Assembly (NCBI GenBank): GCA_963514095.1
Contig: OY741279.1
Location: 3,151,040-3,215,039 of the forward strand
Direction of reading: 5' to 3'
Source of the DNA: Eutrigla gurnardus
Taxonomy: Eukaryota; Chordata; Actinopteri; Perciformes; Triglidae
DNA length: 64,000 nucleotides
How positions within the stretch are numbered: the first letter of the stretch is position 1; each line of letters starts with the position of its first letter. Both the position numbers and the translations under genes were made by a program. Below the pieces are notes generated by a model that did no database searches, had not been told where the DNA came from, and saw only the letters and a program-made list of their open reading frames with translations. Shown one piece after another: positions 52,007 through 61,241 of the stretch.

Positions 52007-52854
52007 CTCTGATGTCACATTTGTGGAGGGAGGAGAAGAGGAGAGGAGAGGAAGAGAGGGGAGGAGAGGAAGAGGGAGGAGAGGAGAAAGGAGGAGAGGA
52101 AGAGGGAGGAGAGGAGAGGAAGAGGGGGGAGAGGAGAAAGGAGGAGAGGTAGAGGGAGGAGAGGGAGAGGAGAGGAAGAGGGAGGAGAGGGAGAGGAGAG
52201 GAAGGAGAGGGAGAGGAGAGGAGAAAGGAGGAGAGGAAGAGGGAGGAGAAGGAGAGGAGAGGAGAGGAAGAGGGAGGAGAGGGGAAGAGGGAGGAGAGGA
52301 GAAAGGAGGAGAGGTAGAGGGAGGAGAGGAGAGGAAGAGGGAGGAGAGGGAGAGGAGAGGAAGAGGAGAGGAAGAGGGAGGAGAGGGAGAGGAGAGGAGA
52401 GGAGAGGAGAAAGGAGAGGAAGAGGGAGGAGAAGGAGAGGAGAGGAAGAGGGAGGAGAGGGAGAGGAGAGGAAGAGGGAGGAGAGGAGAAAGGAGGAGAG
52501 GAAGAGGGAGGAGAGGGAGAGGAGAGGAGAGGAGAAAGGAGGAGAGGAAGAGGGAGGAGAAGGAGAGGAGAGGAAGAGGGAGGAGAGGGAGAGGAGAGGA
52601 AGAGGGAGGAGAGGAGAAAGGAGGAGAGGAAGAGGGAGGAGAGGGAGAGGAGAGGAAGAGGGAGGAGAGGGAGAGGAGAGGAGAGGAGAGGAGAAAGGAG
52701 GAGAGGAAGAGGGAGGAGAAGGAGAGGAGAGGAGAGGAAGAGGGAGGAGAGGGAGAGGAGAGGAAGAGGAAGAGGGAGGAGAGGAGAAAGGAGGAGAGGA
52801 AGAGGGAGAAAAGGAGCCATTAGAGTCCTAAAGTTCTCTGATGTCACATTTGTG
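52007..52854. repeat. Direct repeats bracketing the polypurine tract
   Basis: CTCTGATGTCACATTTGTG occurs exactly at 52007-52025 and 52836-52854, immediately outside the tract on both sides. Similarity extends a further dozen bases outward (CCTAAAcTTCT and CCTAAAgTTCT), so about 30 bp are shared. Confidence 0.9.
52020..52820. repeat. 800-bp polypurine (GGA/GAGA) tract with about 80-bp higher-order pattern
   Basis: Plus strand is almost entirely A and G: variants of GGAGGAGAGGAAGAGGGAGG. The sub-motif GAGAAAGGAGGAGAGG recurs at about 52086, 52136, 52221, 52299, 52488, 52534, 52616, 52692 and 52786, with most spacings near 77-84 bp or about half of that, suggesting unit amplification. The open frames it creates on both strands (266 and 283 codons of E/R/G or S/L/P) are artefacts. 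It lies about 1.6 kb upstream of GABRR2. Confidence 0.95.
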
Positions 52855-54200
52855 CTTTTGGATTAAAATCTCAACAACTTTAGCGGAAACAGAAACAGGA
52901 GACAGAAGGTTCTCCGAGCCGATCAAGCCGTCAGCTACGAGGTGCACAAACTTGATTGAACCTCTCCCCGGGTCGATCAGAGCGCTCCCGCCCCCCGACT
53001 CCAAGTGTATAAAGAGTACACGTTAGATGGAGTTTGGGTGTATTTATACAAGCGGGAGGGGAAATAAGATGAGTGTTTGCATTCAGCTTCAGATACAAAG
53101 CAAACGAGAGATTAGTGCTCGGGGAATGTGTGTGAGGCGGACAGAAAAATGAATCACGGTGATGAAAACGACTCAAATCAGAGAGAACCTGCTGCGTTCA
53201 GAGGAAGCAGACCGTTTCCTGGAGATCCGAATCCAGAAAAAACAAGAAAACAAATTGTGCAACACGATGCAATTCTTCACGTTTCAACTAAACACATCCA
53301 CTTCATTTAGCTTTTAAAGTGAACGTTGTTTGCAGCGTCTCCGGTAAACACCGTCTAGACTCACAGGGATGAGTCCAAAACGATGAGTCAGCACTTTCTG
53401 CCGGTTCCCTCGTCTCAACATAGCTGGGGTTTAAAGTGTTTTCATTGGATGCCTGACATAAGATCTGTGGTTATTAACGCACGCTTGAGAGACAGCTTCA
53501 CATTTTCTTATACAATATGAAATAAAAATGTGCACATTTTTAGACACACACACACACACAGACACACTTCTTTCCTACATTACGTAGATTCTTACGCACC
53601 AGTTTCTGTTGGAAATGTTTTTATTTATGCGAAAAGGGGAAAAAAATCACAAATTTCCGACGCCAGGTGACGATTAATAATCTATAAAAATATACCGGCT
53701 CCAGAGTGGCGCTCCTCCTCCTCCAGAGCGGCGGGCTCCTCCTCTGCGCTGTCATGGAGGAATGAAGTCGTCGGTTCATGCAGTGAGAGACCGATTATAA
53801 CCGGCTTGTGCAAAATAATGTTTTACTAGACATGTGAGGATTTCTCTTTTCTTTTCTTGGTCCTTTTATGGCCTTTCCCGTACCGTAACATCGTGAATAG
53901 ACGAGCATCAAAAAGCAGAGCGGCAGGGATTTAGCAGAAATGTCAGCTTTTGGCCGGTCACTGTCACTGTTAAAGGAGTTTGTGGGTCAGTGAGAGCAAC
54001 GAGTTACACTTTAGCTTTGACTTTTATGAACTCCGCTCAATCGGATGCTAGGCAACTAACGCTACAAGCAACAAGCTACAAGTAAACGTACAAGTCACGT
54101 AGCTTAGAAAGTGAGACATCTACGGCTGCGTATTAGGAACACTGTAAGGAAAAAAACTCAAAAAAGTGATAAATGTGCGAGTTTATTCACTTGTTGTCAT

Positions 54201-54450
54201 AACATCCAGTGTTAGCGGAACCAAGCAACTTGGTCGGCTATGACAGCAAGTGAAAGCTACTGCTAGCATGTTAGCCCAACCACCCCTGATCAAAATTATA
54301 TAATAAAACCAACAATAAGCCTCAACATCATCACCCTAAGAACCTTAACGAGGCGTGATGATTCACTAGAAACATTAACGTACATTCATGGGAAGTTAGC
54401 TAGCATAGATGCTGGTTGTTAGCATCGTAAATAAACTCGCAGATTTGCCG
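54201..54450. repeat. Unclassified dispersed repeat, copy 2
   Basis: AACATCCAGTGTTAGCGGAA then CCAAGCAA (54201-54228) is the inverted match, and GGGAAGTTAGCTAGCATAGA then TGCTGGTTGTTAGCATCGTA (54390-54429) the direct match to the repeat at 46034-46170. The mixed orientation suggests an internal inversion in one copy or a foldback element. Confidence 0.6.
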
Positions 54451-54856
54451 CAATTGTGAGTGTATATATTTTCCTTGCCTACAGAGGCCCAGATACGCCG
54501 TCGTAGAGGATGTGTGGACAAAACTAATAGATAAAACAATGTGTATAGTCGCAGGTAAAAATGTACTTGGGGGGGGGGGCAGGGAGGATTTTTTACCTTA
54601 AAAAAACAAAAACGTGGAGATACGGGAGAATTGATAATTCCATACCAACCATAGGAACCAACAACACAGCAGCATTAAAACATCACCCTGCCCGAACATG
54701 AAAAAAACAAATCATTCTAACATACACTCTGTGCAGATGATTAAGTCATTCATTTCAATCCCCATAATGTTGTTGACATATTATATTACAGTTTTAATTA
54801 AATAACGGGGCCGAGCAGCAGCCCCCAGCGCAGGACAATTATATGGAAGGGTACAT

Positions 54857-54936
<80 letters not shown>
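54857..54936. repeat. GT microsatellite downstream of UBE2J1
   Basis: About 39 GT units beginning 230 bp past the UBE2J1 stop, probably within its 3'UTR or just beyond. Confidence 0.95.
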
Positions 54937-54937
<1 letters not shown>

Positions 54938-55164
54938 AAATGCACGACGCTCTGCAGAATAAAATCCACATTGATTAAAAGACACCCTGCAGGTGTTGTG
55001 GTGAGCGGAGGAATGAACGTCTCCCCTCGGCGACGACACTGAATCCTCCGCCGCCGAGCAGCGAGGGCAGAAAGTCAGACTCAGCCGGTCATCGTTCTGT
55101 TGGGGGGGGTAGGGAGGAGGGGGCGTGGCTTGAGGGTGAGAGAGGGGGCGGGCCAAGTGTGAGG

Positions 55165-55455
55165 TCACAGCTCGTAGTCGAACTTGTACTCTTGAGCCAA
55201 GTAGATCCTGCGGAAGATGAGCGCGGCCAGCGCCAGCGTGAGCACCACGATGAGGACCACGGAGCCCGCGTGGCTGTCGTCCCGGGGTTGGCGAGGGGGC
55301 GGGGCATAGAGCGGCCTGCTGGCCGGCTCCCGCCCCTCTCTCTGCCGGCTGTGCTGCTGGGCGCGGCGCTGCCGGGGGCTGAGAGGGCGGCCGGTGTCGG
55401 GGGCGGCGGGCGGCCGGGGGGGGTCCTCCAGTCCCTCGCCCGGAGACGCCTCCGC
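55165..55455 (-). CDS. ube2j1: UBE2J1 last exon with membrane anchor
   Basis: 291 bp including TGA at 55167-55165. Acceptor CAACAG|GCGGAG. Encodes a proline-rich stretch, LSPRQRRAQQHSRQREG, then the tail anchor SVVLIVVLTLALAALIF and RRIYLAQEYKFDYEL. A longer open frame on the same strand (54839-55480) overlaps it in another phase and is a shadow created by GC-rich sequence and a CA repeat. Confidence 0.96.
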   Translation of the reverse strand, partial: AEASPGEGLEDPPRPPAAPDTGRPLSPRQRRAQQHSRQREGREPASRPLYAPPPRQPRDDSHAGSVVLIVVLTLALAALIFRRIYLAQEYKFDYEL

Positions 55456-58400
55456 CTGTTGGAGGACGGCGTCGAGACAAAAGTAAAACATTTAGAGGTG
55501 AAATCTCCGTCGTCCCTTTGATTGTTTAACAGGAATTTAAAAATGAGAATGATTAAATGGTATTAAAACGCAGCGGGGATGCTTTCCTTTTATGCAGCTT
55601 CTTTGAAATAATAATCTACGAGCTTTTCCCCAGATCAACACATTAAAAACCTGCTCTCATTTTCCGCGTGAGATTTAATTAAAGATAATGTTGTGATGCT
55701 CCCGTTCGTTTAAAGTGACCGGTGCTGACGGGAGGAGGGAGGGTCTCTGGAGGAACTAAAAAGCAGCAGAGAAAACATACATTTCACCCACTTAGACCGG
55801 CAGAGGAGCTCCACAGTTCATCTGGACTCCTGGGGGGCGGCGTGGGATAACACGGGCCGGACCGGGCTTTAACCCCTGAACCTCCGACTTCGCCGGCAGA
55901 TGGCGAGCCTATTTCTGTCTCCTCAAACTCAGAAAACACTAATCTAAGTCCTCGCTGTGCCTTCAGACTGGTTCTGTGGGGCAGCAGCTGGCGCCAAAAA
56001 ACCAATCCTCTTAGGCAACAAAGCTCGTCCACATCATCTGAACTGGTGGAACGAACCCACGGGCTTCCAGCTCCCACATCCACTACAACAGAGAACACGG
56101 CGATAGAGAGCTGCTTGATTTCACACCGCCCTGGTAACTGCAGTGCAACCCAAATCCCCCCTTTCCCCTCCGATATGTATTTAAAAGGATTTTGCGTGAA
56201 GCGTGCCACCAATTAAAATGAACAATGTGGAATGTGTGTAACTGGCTGCAGCAGCAGCGTTTAATCCCTTTGATTGTTCGACACCCACCGCTTGGTCCAA
56301 CAGTTTGGAGCTCGGATGGAAAACAAACGGCAGAGAGCTGACGACAGGTCAGGTTTTATTAAGACATGATAAATCGGGAGGAAGCCTTAAGAATCCATAC
56401 TATCGACTTCCACATTTAGAGTTATATTTAAATGCAAGACGAGTTGGATTTCCAACACTCTCTTTAATTCCGGGTTTCCCAAACATCAAAAGTGACTCCA
56501 CTCACAGTGAGCCTCATCAACAGACCTCAACAGTCAGTAAAACATTTACAATAAAAATATAAAAAAGAAGGCCGATATGATGGCGTATATATACACACTA
56601 ACTCTTCAGGGCTGTAGCCTTCAATATCATATTATTATGATCTCTGTATTTAATCCATTTATTCCACCACTGCAGATATTCTTGTGCTTTGGTTTCTGAT
56701 GCTAAATGTAATATAATTCACATTAAACTTCCAGGGGTTAAAGGTCACATTCTGGAACTATACGTGGATAGGAGCGAAGCGATGACGTGAACGGGAGCAG
56801 CAGCAACATAGAAGAACGGCGAGTAAACGTCTCGTCTTTAGTTGGCTGTAGTAGACATGAACGGAGGCCGATGGCCGGGTGGAGGCCAGTAAAGCCTCCT
56901 AATACCAGTATGCGGTGTGACGTGGGTGCTGGGGGTCGGGGGTCACACCTACCTGCTCGGCCCGGGGCTCCTCTGCATCCTCCTGGGCCGCCGACGTCGT
57001 GGACGAGTCTCCCTCGGTGATCGATGAAGGCTCGCTCTCTGCTCCGCCGCTCTCGCTCTCCTGTCGGGTGGAGCTGGACTCCGCCTGCGTGAACACGTAT
57101 GTCACCATAAACAGTAATAATAATCAGAAATGCATGATGTTTGGAAACCAGTGAAACCTTCTGGACTGTTGGCTGATTGACTGGTTAGCTATCATTATTA
57201 TTACGGCTCAAACCGAAGCAGTGATAATCGCCAACATCTCATAATAGCATGAACAATCAGAACATCTGGGCTGTTCATTAAAGGTGGTTTTAAAACGTTG
57301 ATGAGGGGGAACTGTTGTAATGTAAACACATGTAATAGTTAAATTAATTCAGTGTTTCAGCATTAATTCCATCACACTTCTCACTCTGCTTCTCAGACTT
57401 TCTATTTTATTTATCTTCATTTATTGTTGTTTTTTTATGAAATCAAAGTTAAGCTGCCAATAATTCCTGCATACGTTTCCAATCAAAAGAGCAACAGGAA
57501 CTTCATGGATAATGCTACTCGACTTTCCAGAAAACTGAATTTGCACATCGAATAGGTGATTTTACTGCTGATTTTTGTAAACCTTTACACTGTAAATAAC
57601 AGTTATCAACCAATCACAGAGGTTCTGTGGTCTGAAACAAGACGTCAGACTTCAGGAACATCATGAAACAGGAAATGAATGAATAAATCAGACACTATTT
57701 AGACATCCTACTGAAAATAGAGCTACGAGGAGGATTTGAATGTGAAGGAGACGTGAAGCCGGTGTTGGTACCTTGAAGTTGATCTGCTGGGCCAGCTCTT
57801 TGGCCTGGTGGTCCTCGGCGCTGGGGTTGCTGTTGGGGGTCAGGGCCAGGAGGGCGGAGTGCATGGAGCAGCCGCACGCATCACAGCCGAAGTCCTGGGA
57901 CCTGCCGGGGAGAGGGCACATGGTGGTCTAGTATCAGGTCTAGTATGTTCCATGACCCATCACGTCTGTAGTCCCGGTGGTCTGCTGAGCTCACGCCTCC
58001 GCGGCTGATTTATGCCTACTTTTTTTGGCATTTTCACCTTTATTGGATAGTTGAAGAGGCAGACTGGAAACCGGGGGAAGAGAGATTTACAACCTGCAAC
58101 ACGAGGGTCTCGGCTGGAATCAAAGCGGGGATGTGAGATTAGATCATCCGTTATTAGTCCCACGGCGGAGACATTTACAGCATCACAGCGGCGGAGAGGA
58201 CGAGGCAACGCCAAAGAAGAGGCAAAATAGAACAAATATAAATAATTAAGTTACGGTGGAGATAAAAATGAGTCAAGTCAGGAAAAAAACCCTAAATGTG
58301 CAGACTGAGAGGAGGAGTTCAACCTCACAGTTTTTGCTTGTGAGGTTGTTTACACCGGGGGCTCTCAAACTTTTTCAGGGTCGGGGCGAAGTGATGTGTC

Positions 58401-61181
58401 ACGATCATATCGGAGTTTCTATTGGTCCAAAGTTAACGTGGGCGGGAGTAACGGACACACTGCGCTTGTTTTAGTGGTGCAAATGATCCCCATCTTTAGA
58501 TATGCATTATTTAATGATTTAGAATTTAAATCTAATTAGTTCGGAGCCCACTTTGAGCACCTCTGGTTTACACAAACAACTTCTGAGTCCAACTGATTGT
58601 AAACGCAGAAATGAGTTCCTGCTTTTCGGGTTGATTCCTGCAGCTCCACAAACAGTGAGTCAGATACCGGGGTCAGAGTTCAGTTCAGACATCCTTTCAA
58701 AGTGCGTTTCACAAAGTTTGCAGCCTGTGCGGCGGCTGGCACGTTGCTCTTCCTGCCAAAGACGGCGGCATCATCACGGTGGTCCTGGAGGAAATTTGGC
58801 TTTGTGACTGTGAAGATTAGATTGAGCTGCTTCTCTGGGTTTGAATCCTTTCAACAAAACTGGCAGGAAACCTGCGTGTGATGTTGTCTCGTTGTTGGCA
58901 GCGTCTCCTCAGATGACAGGTTGTTTTTTACCTTCGCCACCTGCAGCACGTTGACATCCCCGCTTCCTGCGAAGGTTTCAGACCATCGAGTGCACCTTTA
59001 TGACCCTTGCGTCAGTCGTGACAGCGGGGGGGAAGAGGGGGGGGTCAGTGCATCATTTCACTCAACAAAGCCGCTTAGGGATGTGGTGAAAAAAACACAT
59101 CAAGATGCAACACATTAAAGATGGTTTCCCTTTGGATTTGTCTCAGGGAAACGCTAATCGCCCCCCCCCCCCCTTCATCAGCTAATGGGCTGATGTTCCA
59201 GCTGTGAGGAGGAGGCGTGAATCATGCTCCGAAGGAGCGCCACGTCATCACCGCGCTCCTCGGGGGCTAAAAGGTGGCAACGGATAGATTTGGATACGTT
59301 ATGGTATTAAATGATCCAAATCAGTGGAATTGGATTCTATTCAAGTCGAGTTGGGCTGCAGCTGGAGAAGACGGCGGGCTTATGAGGCGAGGCGTCGTGT
59401 CACTGGACGATGGCGGCTTAAGGCGGTTTCCAAACACGGACGCCACGCAGCCCGGCTCCACGGTTGGCTGATGGGTTTGCTACCGTTAATGATCTGAACC
59501 CTTTTTACGCAGAAGGTCTGATCATCAAAAAGACATCTGAGCTTCAGGACAAAAAAAATTATGAAAAACCTGGAGCTTTGGTTTGTAAGAACGTTCTGAG
59601 CGACTCCAACCGTGGACCAAAAACGCCACGGATGACATCACCAGGGACACACAGCTGACTGCTCACTTGATTTTCTATTTGTGTTTTATTGGAAGGTAAA
59701 AGTTTTTATGTGGATATTGAACAGATTCAGACCAAAACAAAAGGGCCGTGAGATAATTACGCCCCCTTCTTTCAATATAATAGAAGTCATATTTATTTTA
59801 CTATATTAATGCTCCTTATTCAAAAGTAAAAACAACTGAATCAGCTGTGGTTTTTGTTTCCGTTTGTTGCCCCGAAGGAACTTATAGGTTACTTTGAACA
59901 ACTCCCAATATATGCAACGCCAGCATGTGTCCTCTGTATGAAATGTGCACTCAGGTGTCAGAGATGACTGACATTTGTCCCAGAAACCCCCCCCCCCAAC
60001 ATCTCTGACAGTTTACAAGTCAGCCACAAACATCTCAGGTTTTCCATCAGGGAGATAAGCAGCACCATGTATTTATAGTAGAGTGTGTCTTCCTGTGTTT
60101 CTCATCTCCGTGTGCTAATGAAACACCAGGCTGATGGAGACCACTAATAGAGCAGCATCTTAGCAGGCTTGGTGGCGTTGCCTCCGAGGGGCAATGCGGT
60201 GTGAAATGGAGAGCGACGTGCCCACTCCTGCTGCCTCCAGAGACGGGATGCTGTGGCGGATAATCATTCTGTCATCCTGCCATACGAGGGGCTGGCGTCC
60301 CCGTCTGTAACCGTCTGTACCCGTCTGTAACCACCTGTACCCGCCTTTACCCGTCTGTAACTGCCTGTAACCGCCTGTAACCATCTGTAACCGTCTGTAA
60401 CCACCTGTACCCGCCTTTACCCGTCTGTAACTGCCTGTAACCGCCTGTAACCGCCTGTAACCATCTGTAACCGTCTGTAACCCTCTGTACCCGTCTGTAA
60501 CCACCTGTAACCGTCTGTAACCCTCTGTACCCGTTTGTACCCGTCTGTACCCGTCTGTAACAGTCTGTTACCGCCTATAACTGCCTGTAACCGCCTGTAA
60601 CCATCTGTAACCGTCTGTAACCCTCTGTACCCGTCTGTAACCGCCTGTAACCGCCTGTAACCATCTGTAACCGCCTGTAACCACCTATAACTGCCTGTAA
60701 CCGTCTGTAACCGTCTGTAATGGCCTGTTACCGCCTGTAACCACCTATACGGCCTGTAACCGCCTGTAACCACCTATACGGCCTGTAATAGTCTGTAACC
60801 GCCTGTTAAATGGTAAATAAATGGTAAATGGCCTCATTTATATAGAGCTTTTCTCCAAAGCGCTTTACATTAATGACTGACATTCACCCATTCACTCACA
60901 CATTCACACACCGACCGTGGAGTCAACCACGCAGGGCGACAGCCAGCTCGTCAGGAGCAATAAGGGTGAGGTGTCTTGCTCAGGGACACCAGGCACTCAG
61001 CTAGGAGGAGCCGGGGATCGAACCGGCAATCTTGTGGTTAGCAGCCATCTGTAACCGCCTGTAACCGTCTGTGACCGGGGAGCATCAGAAGGGACGCGTG
61101 TGGACCGACGCTCAGGTGTACGACTACATTACACGCTCGGGTTTATCACGCAAGTAAAACCAGGATCGAACACCCACCTCA

Positions 61182-61241
<60 letters not shown>

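Larger units (their letters stand above)
50601..55164. other. Intergenic region between GABRR2 and UBE2J1
   Basis: About 4.8 kb from GABRR2 start codon to UBE2J1 stop codon. Contains AAT and GA microsatellites, the 800-bp polypurine tract, a dispersed repeat and the GT tract. The UBE2J1 3'UTR must occupy its right part; its end was not determined. Confidence 0.6.

Noticed and set aside
52023..52823. Open frames of 266 (plus) and 283 (minus) codons rich in E/R/G and S/L/P
   Set aside because: They are produced by a stop-poor polypurine tract; no start context, splice sites or protein similarity.
54839..55480. 213-codon minus-strand frame overlapping the UBE2J1 last exon
   Set aside because: It runs in a different phase from the clearly homologous UBE2J1 frame and ends in a poly-TH stretch from a CA repeat.
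60160..60773. Repetitive protein of GYRRLQ/VTDGYR units on the minus strand
   Set aside because: A 10-bp minisatellite read through in all phases; no conserved start and interrupted by a SINE.
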